A DNA stretch of 64,000 nucleotides from positions 249,680-313,679 of the forward strand of contig JAFISE010000011.1 in NCBI GenBank assembly GCA_022560025.1, written 5' to 3'. This document shows, in pieces, positions 1-10,452 of the stretch. The DNA is from Stagonosporopsis chrysanthemi (taxonomy: Eukaryota; Ascomycota; Dothideomycetes; Pleosporales; Didymellaceae). Position numbers and translations under genes: made by a program. Under the pieces are notes generated by a model. That model ran no database searches, was not told the origin of the DNA, and was given only the letters and a program-made list of their open reading frames with translations. How positions within the stretch are numbered: position 1 is the stretch's first letter; each line of letters opens with the position of its first letter.

Positions 1-1167
1 GTGGCCGCGGTGGTTATGAGTTTGAAGCTTTGTTGCATTGTGGAAATGCTATGACGATCTGCGCAGGGCTGAGCTAGCTGTATCTTCTCTAGTGTACTTC
101 CTCTAGCAGTGACAGTATCGCTCCAGGCCTACCTACTCATGGGTTCCGTAATGATGAAGCATCGTCGTAACGAGTGTTCAGTTCTCAATTCGCATTTCGG
201 CTGGATAGAGTTGGTCGAGGCATCATCGTTCATCCTCTCAGCTTTTTGGTAGCTTCCTGTTCTCGTTTCAAACACTGGCTCACACACTCTTTTCCTTCAC
301 TTCCAGCACAGTGTTATACAGCATTTGTGCTGCGCCACAACACGCTGCGCCGTTTCACCAACGTCGAGGGAAGTCATCTTGCGCGACGCAGCTGAATCGC
401 CAGAACACTTCGTCGACTTGCTTCTCGCCAGCGATTGCCTAAAAGGTGCAAGCTTCTCGCCTACTTGAACCCAGCTATCTGGACGTGATCATCAATCATC
501 GCTCCCGGCACTCAGGAGGGGCACGAATGTCCGTAAGCAGCTTCTTGTGTTCGAACTCGGACAGGCACTTGTTAACATGTTGGAGGGCCAGGGCGGGCAT
601 GCGGCGCTGGGAGAAAGTCCGTGTTGGTGTTGGTTTACGCGCGTACGCAGGCTACCCTTGTAACGAGCTTTCGTCATAGACTTTGCAGACAATGATGTGC
701 TTGCAAATTTATGCCTACAAATTCGACACTACGGCCGTAGATTACCATAGCGCAATGTCATCTGTCTCATCCTACACTCTCGCTAGAGGCCGACAAGGGC
801 AAGCGACTACGTGTACGCTAGAGTGTGCCGCTTGCCGCCCTGGGCAGTCTTGAGCTGTACCTATGCCTGCGGTCAGGCGCGGAACAGACTCCAAAGCGGT
901 CTGATTGTTAAACCTCTTGGCAGGGTTGCGGCCGTTGTGTTAGTGTCTTGAGATATATACTTACCTTCATATCCCTATCTCGGAATTCCTCTACGCAATC
1001 CTCTATCAACGCGACTGCTTTTTACATTTCATCACAATCTTCACAATATCTCTTCAGCTATTAAGCCAGCCTCCAATCCAGCCCTACAGCCCAAGCGTTC
1101 TGCTTGAAAGACTAAGTGACGAATAACTCCAGACCTCCTTACATCCTACAATATAGTACCAAACAAA
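1..1167. other. intergenic region upstream of the carotenoid oxygenase gene
   Basis: No ORF here resembles a known protein; the reading frames are short and overlap on both strands. The last 200 bases, from about 960, are pyrimidine-rich with repeated TTCATCAC/TTCACAAT-like runs, typical of a fungal 5' leader for the gene starting at 1168. A TATA-like ATATATA lies at 953-959, about 210 bases before that start codon. Confidence 0.5.
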
Positions 1168-2805
1168 ATGGTAGCCTGGCCAAATGACGCTGGATTTGAC
1201 ACAACCTACGAAGAGCTCGACTCTGTCACGTTGAAAGTCAAGGGACAGATTCCGTACTACGCTAGTGGAGTATTATACCGCACGGGACCGCAAGGGTACA
1301 AGGCAAAGGCTAAGAATGGAAAAGAGTTCGCCGCAAAACACTGGTTTGATGGATTCTCCGCTGTCCATCGTTTCAAAATCGATTTCCCTGATGCACATGG
1401 GGAGCCACAGGTTAGCTACAGATCTCGACGCATTGTGGACGAATATCTTGAGCACGTCCGTGAGACTGGCAAGGGCGAGGGACTCACGTTTGCCTCAAAA
1501 CGAGACCCATGCGAGAGCTTTTTCAAGAAGGTCATGTCAGTCTTCGTGCCGCCAGGACGCAGCAACGACAATGTGGGTGTGACGCTTTCGATCAACATGC
1601 CCGGGGGTGGACAGATCATGGCCTCGGAGAAGTCATCCGTCAATGGCCACACCAACGGCGTTCAGACCCTCTTTGCAAAGAGCGATTACCATATGGTAAA
1701 GAAAATAGACCCAGAAACTCTTGAACCACAAGGGATTGCGCTTCAAGAGTCCTTGCATCCTGATCTCAAAGGACCCATGGCCGCCGCCCACGCCAAATCT
1801 GACCCAAGGACGGGCGACATCTTCAACTTCAACATGGAGTTCGGCAAGCAATCTATATATCGCGTGTTTCAGACATCCGCAGCTTCTGGGAAAACAAAAA
1901 TTCTTGCAACGTTTCATGGTGTACCGACATACATCCACTCGCTCTTCCTGACGGAGAACCACGTTGTTCTTTGCCTCTGGGGTAGCCACTTCACATGGTC
2001 TGGTACCTCGCTTCTATATCATCAGAACATGGTACAGGCAATTGCGCCTTTTGATGCTAAGACGAAGGCAACTTGGTACGTTGTGGACCGCAAGCAAGGC
2101 CGTGGCCTCGTGGCCACGTACGAGAGCCCTCAGTTCTTCGCTTTCCATTCCATCAACGCCTGGGAAGAGCCATCAGCTACGGATGCGTCCGAGACCGACA
2201 TCATCGCAGAACTCTCGCTTTTCGAAAACACGGACGTCATCCACCGCTTCTACTACGACAATCTTTTGTCCTCCCTATCCACCCCCGAAGCGAAGTACGC
2301 GGGCAAGAAGCGCCTCACTAGTTTACCCATGCAGGCCCAGTTCCGACTCCCAGGCATCTCTGCTAACATCCTGGCTTCAAAACCACGGGAAGCGAAGCGC
2401 CTCTTCTTAGCCGAAAAGTCGGTTTCTCTTGAGCTCGGCACCATCAACCCCTCTTACCTGACCCGCCCTCATAGGTATACATACGGCGTTACCGATCGTC
2501 TGAAGTCCTCTTTCATGGACGGCATCGCCAAGTTCGACAACACCACGCAGAAGTCAATCTTCTGGGAGTGTGAGGGTCACACACCGGGCGAGCCAATTTT
2601 CATCGCCGACCCAGAAGGCAAGGCAGAGGACGACGGCGTGCTGTTGACAGTTGTACTCGATGGGTTTGTGGAGAGGAGTTACTTACTGGTTCTCAATGCT
2701 AAAGATCTGACAGAAGTAGGCAGAGCTGAGGTCCCGGGGCCGGTGGGTTTCGGGTTCCATGGTGCGTTCAAGGGGAAGGGCATACAGTATTCGGGTGACA
2801 TTTGA
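1168..2805 (+). CDS. carotenoid oxygenase (RPE65/CCD family)
   Basis: A 545-residue intronless protein of the carotenoid cleavage dioxygenase family. These non-haem Fe(II) enzymes cut conjugated double bonds in carotenoids, apocarotenoids or stilbenes with O2. Seen in the sequence: the N-terminal HWFDG...VHRF block (residues 58-69) and all four candidate iron-binding histidines in family context: AHAKSDPRTG (His208), YIHSLFLTENH (His257), FHSINAWEE (His327) and GFHG (His531). Length fits the family. No signal peptide or membrane segment is visible, so it is probably cytosolic. Known fungal members include retinal-forming, torulene-cleaving and resveratrol-cleaving enzymes; substrate cannot be told here. 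No phytoene synthase, desaturase or opsin gene is nearby, so there is no carotenoid cluster to guide it. Confidence 0.92.
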   Translation: MVAWPNDAGFDTTYEELDSVTLKVKGQIPYYASGVLYRTGPQGYKAKAKNGKEFAAKHWFDGFSAVHRFKIDFPDAHGEPQVSYRSRRIVDEYLEHVRETGKGEGLTFASKRDPCESFFKKVMSVFVPPGRSNDNVGVTLSINMPGGGQIMASEKSSVNGHTNGVQTLFAKSDYHMVKKIDPETLEPQGIALQESLHPDLKGPMAAAHAKSDPRTGDIFNFNMEFGKQSIYRVFQTSAASGKTKILATFHGVPTYIHSLFLTENHVVLCLWGSHFTWSGTSLLYHQNMVQAIAPFDAKTKATWYVVDRKQGRGLVATYESPQFFAFHSINAWEEPSATDASETDIIAELSLFENTDVIHRFYYDNLLSSLSTPEAKYAGKKRLTSLPMQAQFRLPGISANILASKPREAKRLFLAEKSVSLELGTINPSYLTRPHRYTYGVTDRLKSSFMDGIAKFDNTTQKSIFWECEGHTPGEPIFIADPEGKAEDDGVLLTVVLDGFVERSYLLVLNAKDLTEVGRAEVPGPVGFGFHGAFKGKGIQYSGDI

Positions 2806-3387
2806 TGAGGGAACATTTGCATCATGATTTGCTTTTAGGCGCTGTCTTAGGTTCAAATTAGCATAGTAATCTCAGCTTGAATATTTTTCCGTCTTCGTTC
2901 CCCGCGGCTCTGAAGTTATAGTGATTCATTTAAGAAGCTCATTTTCTGTGGGCAATCGTCTTTCAAGTAATGACTTGCGTAGGCAAATACCTGAGTTGAG
3001 TTTGAACAGGTTGTGAAATTTCCATAGGACCCACAGAAGATGAAGGAAGGGGCGCATGTGAGTTTAATAGGTGCACATGGTGCGGGGCTGCCCCACGCGC
3101 TCGCATCTCGCTTCACGTCGCGGTTGCTTCCCAGGCACGCCTCCTACACGCACAGCATCTCTAGCATCAGCTCCAGGCCCCTGCTCCAACTTGGGCGCTC
3201 GCCAGTGCGCAATGGCTCGAAAAACGAAATTGCTGTGAGCGACATTCGGCAGAGGATGATACCTACCTATCAATAATGCTTTCGCCTTTCAGAGCCGTTG
3301 CTTGGTAGCCTGCGGTTCCTGTTCGATTCCAGACGCGTACAAAAGACCACATCAAGCGTGATCTGAGCGCAAAAATCTTACGACATC
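2806..3387. other. intergenic region between carotenoid oxygenase and HET genes
   Basis: About 580 bases between two same-strand genes. It holds the 3' end of the oxygenase transcript and the promoter of the HET gene. Only short ORFs without family features occur on either strand. Confidence 0.5.
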
Positions 3388-5142
3388 ATGGAGTCGCTCT
3401 ATGCGCCGCTTGTCCCAGCTCGGCGCCAATTTCGAGTTCTAGAGCTGGCACCCGGAAGTTACGACGACGACCTCAGCATCGTGCTCCACGTCAAGAGTTT
3501 GCAGCAAGAACTTCCGGAGTATTTTGCGCTTTCGTATGCATGGGGTCACAATCTATCGTCGCAGAAAGCTGTAGTCGATGGGGAGAGCCTCACCATCGGC
3601 CTTAATCTTGACTTCGCCCTTCGCCACATTCGCTGTACTATCACTGAACCTATTCTGATGTGGGTCGACGCTCTGTGTATCAATCAGCGAGATCTCGAAG
3701 AGAGAAGCTCTCAGGTACTGTTAATGAAAGACATATACTCATCAGCAGATCGCGTACTCATTTACCTTGGCCCAGAGCGTCCAGGTGACGCCGCCGCTAC
3801 AGCCTGCTTTCGAGAAGACAGAATCCCCCACTTAGAAGAAGAATACCTCTCTTTGCTAGGCTATATTGAGTCAATATGCCAGCGTCCGTGGTTTGGAAGG
3901 GTCTGGGTCGCCCAAGAACTGGCTCTATCTCAAAAGGATCCAACGGTATATCTAGGTACAACGACTATCCCTTGGTCACGGCTCTACAATTATGTTACGA
4001 ACCTAGAACAGCCGCCACCTTTTTTGGACGGTCATCCGAGGATCACTACTTTCATGGGAATCATGTATCGGATGAAGAGACTTGGGCGGGTCCGCACATT
4101 TCGTACAACAAGTCTCAACCTACAGATGTTTCGGTCTGGGCCTGCGCAGGCGACGGACCCAAGAGACAAGGTATTCGGGCTCCTCGGAATATGTGCCTTT
4201 ACACCTCATCAGATGCAAATATCACCTGATTATACCAAGTCAACCTCACGTGTCTTCGCTGAAGCAACAGTCTCTATGCTCCAGGAAAGCGAGAACTTAC
4301 CATATGGCTTGTTGCCTCTCCAGCCGCCGAGGAATCTTCAAGAAGGATCTCTGTACCAACGACCACAGGATCTGCCAACGTGGGCTTTGGACCTAAACAT
4401 CTCATCTCATGCGCCAGAATTGCACGGCCAGAACGGCCCATATTGGCTGATACCTACTCGCGCGGTTCACCCTGGTGCTCTTCTGTATCACACGAACCAC
4501 ATCCCTGATCGAGTGAAAGTTTCCGACGACTTCAAGTGCCTGCATACGTTTGGTGTACCTCTAGGGACTATTGTCGTGGCCGATACAACGACCATCAACG
4601 CTGATGGATATGTTGGGTTCCAGAAGCGCGCAGTTGCACTACGAAACATCTACAACACCTACTTTAAGCCTCATCGAATCACTGCAGCGTCGCTACTGCA
4701 GGCTCTGACTATAGACCGCAAAACTCCCGTCACAGACCCGAATTTATCCAGACAGCTTGCCCAAATCTTTCAAGAGCTTTTGGAATCTCACACGGATATC
4801 TCGTTTCCTTCGCCTTTCTTTGACGTTCTTGTGGCATTGTCGGGCCATGAAGAGTGTCACCTATTCGCGACAGATAACGACCAAGTGGGTATCACATTTC
4901 ACCCCGACTTAGATCACGGCATTCGTGAAGGCGACGAGGTCGTGGGCCTTCTTGGTATCAACTTTCCATTTATCCTTCGACCTGTTCCCGAGGGGGTTGG
5001 CGGCGATTCAGCATACACGATGGTCAATGTCGCGCATGTGGCGGATCACCAGTGGCAACATCACTTCTTAAAGGATGCTGAGGCGGATGCACAATGGTCA
5101 GATTTCAAGGAATCAGGCTTAAAGCAGTACACGATTATCTAG
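3388..5142 (+). CDS. heterokaryon incompatibility (HET) domain protein
   Basis: A 584-residue intronless protein with an N-terminal HET domain. Diagnostic blocks are YFALSYAWG (residues 45-53), the WVDALCINQ-RDLEERSSQV block (92-110), IYSSADRVLIYLGP (116-129) and RPWFGRVWVAQE further on. HET domains are TIR-related; in fungi they act in allorecognition and can trigger cell death after fusion of unlike hyphae. The C-terminal half has no NACHT, ankyrin or WD repeats and resembles the usual divergent tail of stand-alone HET proteins, including a VGLLGINFPFILRPV stretch near the end. The frame is intact. No incompatibility partner gene (het-s, het-c or SNARE-like) is adjacent, so its role in self-recognition is inferred from the domain alone. 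Confidence 0.92.
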   Translation: MESLYAPLVPARRQFRVLELAPGSYDDDLSIVLHVKSLQQELPEYFALSYAWGHNLSSQKAVVDGESLTIGLNLDFALRHIRCTITEPILMWVDALCINQRDLEERSSQVLLMKDIYSSADRVLIYLGPERPGDAAATACFREDRIPHLEEEYLSLLGYIESICQRPWFGRVWVAQELALSQKDPTVYLGTTTIPWSRLYNYVTNLEQPPPFLDGHPRITTFMGIMYRMKRLGRVRTFRTTSLNLQMFRSGPAQATDPRDKVFGLLGICAFTPHQMQISPDYTKSTSRVFAEATVSMLQESENLPYGLLPLQPPRNLQEGSLYQRPQDLPTWALDLNISSHAPELHGQNGPYWLIPTRAVHPGALLYHTNHIPDRVKVSDDFKCLHTFGVPLGTIVVADTTTINADGYVGFQKRAVALRNIYNTYFKPHRITAASLLQALTIDRKTPVTDPNLSRQLAQIFQELLESHTDISFPSPFFDVLVALSGHEECHLFATDNDQVGITFHPDLDHGIREGDEVVGLLGINFPFILRPVPEGVGGDSAYTMVNVAHVADHQWQHHFLKDAEADAQWSDFKESGLKQYTII

Positions 5143-5644
5143 ATGGCAAACATGGCAAAAGTCGACAGAAAAATAGCATCAGCCGAAGAGTTTACCTGTA
5201 CCGGCATCCTGCTGCTTGGTTTCGGCTGACTGTAGTGAATAAGTGCCTGCGTGGTCTGGTCATGCTTGCCTGCTTGCCTTGCGCTTCGAGCACCAATGTC
5301 TTGTCGAAGACATCTGGAAGGGTCGGATTCCACCGTCAGCTGAAGAGAAATTGCATCTGTTGAAAGCGCTCTGAATCATGTGTCGAGGATTCTGATTCCA
5401 TCGCCTTTAGGTCTCGTGGGAAAGTACTCTCTCGAAACGTAGCCCGCAAGTGCAGCTGGATCCTAGAAGCTTTGCTGGCATAGCTTCTTCACTTGTTTCG
5501 ATCAGCTAGACAAGAGCTTCACGCGTAATAATCCTGTCAGCTAAGAGGAGTTTGAGGATTTTGGATTGCACGAGTACGTGACTCTATGATTCAAGCTCTC
5601 GAAGTCCTCTAGCAACATAGATCTCAGAGCAAGCATCGAAACCA
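5143..5644. other. convergent intergenic region
   Basis: About 500 bases between the 3' ends of the HET gene and the DUF2306 gene. It should contain both 3' UTRs. No ORF of note. Confidence 0.5.
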
Positions 5645-6819
5645 TCACTGTTCCGCACTCTCGTTATCCAGCCTCGTCATAAAGGTGTCGACACTCGTCT
5701 TTCTGTCCTCAGCAATCCATGGCTTCGCGTCACCAAGCCGATCAGCGGTCAAACCCGCGGAACCGGGATGGCTCATGCCAGCCTCGAGCTGTCGTGTGTA
5801 GCTAACCTGGCGCAAGCGCTCAGCTTCTCTTGGAGTGAGCTGCAGCTACGTACATGTTAGTGTGCAGTCATGGCGGTCATGAACGTGAGAACTCACATAA
5901 ATTTCGACACCAACCGCGTGTATAGCAAATGCAAGCCACAGTGCCATACCGAAGTTCAGATCCAATGCTGCACCTGCGTTTGCGGCGGAAGCGCCATTCA
6001 TGTCCGCAAATACCGCAGATACCTGGTTGAGATTGCTGCCGTCTGCGTACGATGCGCATGCAGGGTATGCAGACACAAGATCTAGGTCGCCTCCGATGGT
6101 GTGGGCAATCTTTACGCAAGGCCAGACCATGTACTGGTCCTTGTTCGATATGATCATGGCCCCAATGATGAGAATGAATCGACTCGTGATGATAGAGCCA
6201 GCCTGCAGATGTCAGTCCCCCATAAATTGAGCATCAAGCTGTGCAAACTCACATAGAACCACCCTCTAAGCATCCACGCCCTGTGCTGCTCAATTTGCAA
6301 CCTCTTGACATTGACGATAGCCAAGACGAAGCACGCAAGCACACCGATACCCACAAAGCCAACCCAGACTTGTACGTCCAGTCCTCCACCAAAAGCCGTA
6401 TGTGCAATCATTAGCGCGCCTACGAGACTCACAATGTACAACAGTACCGCCAAATATCCCGTTATGCGATGGACAAGGATCCACTTATGGCGAATAAACG
6501 GTGTGAACTGGACGCAGACTAGCAGACTGGCAGGCAGCATGCCAGCAAGATGAAGCATGATGCCAATCTTGTCGCGATTGAAGGTGGTATAGTAGTAGCA
6601 CTCGCCCGGCGCAGCAGAGTTCCCAGGCGCAGCAGTGATGGGGCATAATTGGCCGTTGAAGTTAAGGTACATGAAACGTGCCAGGGCGAAGCCAAATAGG
6701 GCACCTGCAAAAGTGAACCATAGGACGAAGTTGTAGGCTTTGCTGAAGCCGATGGGGTTGTAGATTTTGCGAGCCCAAGCGTTGAAGCCGTTCGTTGGGG
6801 GTCGGGTGGGTGCGACCAT
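5645..6819 (-). CDS. DUF2306 multi-pass membrane protein
   Basis: Three exons (minus strand: 6819-6253, 6202-5897, 5845-5645) give 357 residues with phase-0 junctions; both introns are about 50 bp with GTGAGT donors. The protein has several hydrophobic spans: AYNFVLWFTFAGALFGFALARF, IGIMLHLAGMLPASLLVCV, ITGYLAVLLYIVSLVGALMIA and VGFVGIGVLACFVLAI. A conserved QIEQHRAWMLRGWFY segment follows. This pattern is typical of the fungal DUF2306 family (predicted membrane proteins, function unknown). The third exon encodes a short charged cytosolic-type tail ending NESAEQ. An in-frame upstream Met at 6960 exists; 6819 (MVAPTRPP) is preferred because the extra 47 residues have no family character. Confidence 0.85.
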
Positions 6820-7557
6820 GACGCTGGATATGGACGTGATACGGTGTGCGGAAGCGGTCAAGGGGCTGTTAGAGTGAGGAGGATGTATGCTGATGACAGG
6901 TGTTTTGCTCTGGCGAGGAATGCTCGTGATAGCTGAAGCTGAGCACTCTATCCTCTGCAAGCTCTCATCCTTATACCCTCCCTTTCCTTAACTATCGTCG
7001 CAAACTTTTGAACAGAGCCACAACTGCATTGCACAACACTAACCTACAAAGGGATACCATCGTTTTGCGCACTGGTAAAGATGGGCTTGGTTTGAATCTG
7101 CACGGTATCTATCCGACCCCGATGCAGATCCGCTGCGGCACGAAGCGCAGTGCATGCGATTCTGTGCCAGTCCTCTCGATCATCGAATCTATTGAGATCG
7201 CTATCGCAGATGTATGCCATGTGGCTGGTTGGGGCACGTACGTCACTCGCTTAAACTTGCCTGGCGCATAATGAGCTCAAAGCGGTTACTCTGGACCTGC
7301 GCAACGATCTGAAGCGACACGGGCGGCCTCACTCCTACTACTCGCTGCACGCAATGCACAAAGCACGTGTTGCTTACTTCGTAAGTGCTGATTGCATCAC
7401 CACAAACGCTGACTTCCCTGTGACTCGTGTACCACTGGGGCTTAGATGCGGCTGCAGGTCTGTGCTTGTCGTGATTAAAGTACAACGATTTCCCCAATGC
7501 GGAACAATTTGCGCTGCTACTTAACCTGCAAGCGTTAGATAAGCAGTACCTCTCAGA
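6820..7557. other. divergent intergenic region
   Basis: About 740 bases between the divergent DUF2306 and Zn2Cys6 genes, so it should carry both promoters. Short ORFs here show no family features. Confidence 0.5.
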
Positions 7558-9205
7558 ATGGTAGGTGTGCCAGGCCGGTCCAAAGGTTGTGTGACGTGTA
7601 GGAAGAGGAAGAAGGGGGCAAGTTCGACCGATCCTGGCGGTTCATCATACATCGAATTCACCTGAACTGACAGATGCACAGTGCGACCTCAAACGCCCTG
7701 CCTGTGGCCAGTGCTTTGAGCGAAATATCAAATGTGGGGGCTATGACACAGACCGTGTCTTCATTTCCAGCAAGTATGCGTTTCCATCTACAAATGCTAT
7801 GCTGTCCAAGAATTGTGTTCCTGCGAAAGATTTTGTTGCGATCACGGCATCTACCTATCGAGTGGTTCCTGAATCTCTCGCGGACTCTGCTTTCAGTGCA
7901 AAGGGTATGGAGGCTGCTTTTGAACTGTTCCCTGTACAGGACGACAGAGGAGGCGCGTTCTCTGAGACTGCCCAATTCCCCACGCTTCTACCGGCGCTGA
8001 GTGCAGGAGATGCGGCACTACGCCAGATGGTCTTCGCCGTTGGCCTGGTCACGCTCGGAAAAGGGTCGAAGGATGAAGTGGTTCTGCGCAAAGGCCGAAT
8101 GATGTATGTGAAGGCATTGCAGGAGTTAAGAGTTTCGTTGCGGAATCCCAGGAAACAGACGATCGAGGCATTACTCGCGACAACCCGGCTTATGGGTCTT
8201 TATGAGATCCTTTACGGTGCTGATGGAGAAGATCTGCCGCAAGCTCGGAACTGGATGAGCCACGCCCAGGGAGAGATTGCGTTGGTTGTCTCGCGGGGAC
8301 CAGAGGCCTTTACATCAGATGCCGCACATCTGATGTTTACGCTTGCGCGATACAACTGTGTAAGATGACGTCCCTGATTCTGTCTTCTACCCTTTCTGAC
8401 TAAAGGACAGGCAATTACAGGAATTCGATCTAGACAAGCGGTTGTGTTTAATGAGGAACAGTGGAAAACCATCCCGTGGCTGGGGAGAGTCAAGCTTGCA
8501 AGCGATACTATCATTGACATCCTCTTGGAATTACCGGAAATCCTTGAAAGTCTTGACGGCCTTGGTCGTTTACCTCTTGCTGATCCGCGATTCGACGAAT
8601 TTAGACTCGAAGTAGCAACCAAGTGTTGGTCAGTTCATTGCAAACTTAGTGCATGGTTTGTAGAGAACTCGCACGAAGTCTATACACCTGACACCGAAGC
8701 ACCAATTCCGTTCGACTTTCCCAATCTGAGCGTGGCAACACTCTCTATACGATATTGGGCGACCGCAACGATACTGTACCAGTCACTCGACCGTGCTTTG
8801 CGCTATTCGACCCACGAAGCGCTCCCACCCTATCTTCGTCGCCCGCATGGTCGCCCTTTTGCCCGCCTTATCGTTCGCTCGGTATCAGGGCTTTTTAAAA
8901 GAGATCATGGCGTTTCAGGACCCTCAGCTGTATTGTTTCCGCTTGGTATAGCCTTAATGTACCTGCGGCAAAGCGATGTACCGGACACAGAGTACTTGAA
9001 TCTGGTTTTCGCAATATGGAACAATCCTGATTGGCCTCGCTCAATCAGAAATTTCCTGAGAAGTATGAGCAGAGCGATCAACCTACCGAGCAAGACTTTA
9101 TCGGACAACCCTGTCACTTGGTCAACGAGCGAGCTGAAGCCGATGTATGACGCCGACGGAAACGTTCTCAGCGGTCCGTATCTCAAACCATCAAAGTTTT
9201 CATAG
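7558..9205 (+). CDS. Zn2Cys6 fungal-specific transcription factor with a GC-AG intron
   Basis: Three exons (7558-7617, 7682-8359, 8411-9205) encode 510 residues. The zinc cluster is Cys11-x2-Cys14-x6-Cys21-x6-Cys28-x2-Cys31-x6-Cys38, with the basic RKRKKG segment between Cys14 and Cys21. It is complete only if the first intron is removed from 7618 to 7681. That intron starts GCAAGT and ends CACAG, so it is a GC-AG intron; exon 1 alone stops being zinc-cluster-like at once. The rest resembles the small-cluster regulators with a C-terminal Fungal_trans_2/DUF3468 domain (GVxGRSKGCxTCRKRKxxCD start, LFxVQDDRG, ALRQMVFAVG, TRLMGLYEIL). Such proteins are nuclear regulators; the target genes cannot be inferred. 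The ATG at 7558 is the only Met before the zinc cluster in frame. Confidence 0.88.
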
Positions 9206-9310
9206 TAGACATTATACATTTGATTGGGTATTCCTAAGTCTCGAAACAAGAAACAACGCCAGCGCTATGCAAGGAAAGGCTCCACCAACAGCCCCCAGGC
9301 AAGACACCGT

Positions 9311-10452
9311 CTAATCGACTTCTATCAGCCCAGGCCCGAACATCGCCGCCTCAGCCATCTTATCAGCATCTGCAAATTCGTCCGCACCCATAGTGACGGC
9401 TGCGATAGTCAGTCCGTTCATCAGGAAGTCGTCATAGGGGAAGGCCGCTTCAAAGAACACCTTATCGCCTTCCATCTTGACATTCTCGAAAGTCCTCACG
9501 ATCGGTTGATTTTGGCCGTTCAAATATGTCAATCGCATGTCGTTTGTGTCGAACATTCCTGCGTCCTTCATGTTGAACGAGAATTTAATGTTCTGGTTCT
9601 CGGCAGGAATCGTCTTCGTCTCGACAGTAAGTGGTTTGAACTTCTTCAACGGAATAATGCCAATGTTGGGGCAGGAGCCTTCGATAACGAAGTCTTGAAT
9701 GGCGGTAAACGCGAAGTCGCGGGTTGCTGTAGTGATAAAAGGTTGGGATGACGGTCGCTTCTTCTGCATAAAGCGGAAGAAGCCTTCTTGCTCGGCTTCA
9801 TTACCGACCACGGAGGTGACTGCGCGGACGATTCCGTCGTCTTGATTCTTGGCGAATATGTGATTGACATCCTGGAGTGTGCCGAGCACAACGTCGGTGA
9901 AGGTGCCTGCCAATGCGATGGCGGATTGGAAGTCCGTCACAGGAACTGTGATGGTGTGTCAGGCCTTGTGTCAAGTATTCGTGTTATTGTGAATGGCTTA
10001 CAGTTGTATCTGCAGGGCTGAATCTTTTCTTGATTGAAGTGCTCCAGGGCTCCATTTGCGTTGAGCACATGCAACTCCTCTTGGTTCACAATGGCGTTCA
10101 ATGAGTCAAGCATGTAATCGTGCCCCATGCCCAGATCGTACCCAGAAACTTTATTTGTGACATTGTAGATCAGTTCTGTGAAGAAGGCAACCTCGAATAG
10201 CTCGTTAAGCGCGATCAGTTTGAAGTTGGTAACTCCCTCTGCACTGAGTGCAGGTGGCGGTGGACCATTCGGCAGAGTGCCATGTGCTCCGTCTTGTATG
10301 GCGATCTCGCCATCTCGGTTGGTGTTGGGAAATCCATTCGGAAGGGGAAAATGAGTTCCGTCTTGTGATAGACCAGACTGTCGCTTGCCTGTAGGTGCTG
10401 CTGAAGTGATATTGGCAAGAAGGGCAGCTGCGCAAAATGTGCTGGAACGCAT
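9311..10452 (-). CDS. ferritin-like secreted protein (Rds1 / late sexual development type)
   Basis: Two exons (10452-10002 and 9945-9311, phase-1 intron of 56 bp with GTAAGC donor) give 361 residues. The first ~19 residues (MRSSTFCAAALLANITSAA) look like a signal peptide. The body has the ferritin-like helix pattern of the fungal Rds1/LsdA family: ALNELFEVAFFTELIYNVTN, then LNAIVNQEELHVLNANGALEH, then SVVGNEAEQEGFFR. Acidic/His residues within these helices resemble di-metal positions. A C-terminal beta-rich part follows. In other ascomycetes these genes are induced by stress or late in sexual development; that is known of the family and not shown here. Metal binding and enzymatic activity are unproven. 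Confidence 0.85.

Noticed and set aside
3290..3345. GTTCGATTC, similar to a pol III B box, as part of a tRNA gene
   Set aside because: The flanking bases do not pair into a T stem, and no acceptor stem or A box fits the required spacing.
1168..5142. A carotenoid biosynthesis or retinal gene cluster around the oxygenase
   Set aside because: Neighbours are a HET protein and a DUF2306 protein; no phytoene synthase, desaturase, aldehyde dehydrogenase or opsin is present.
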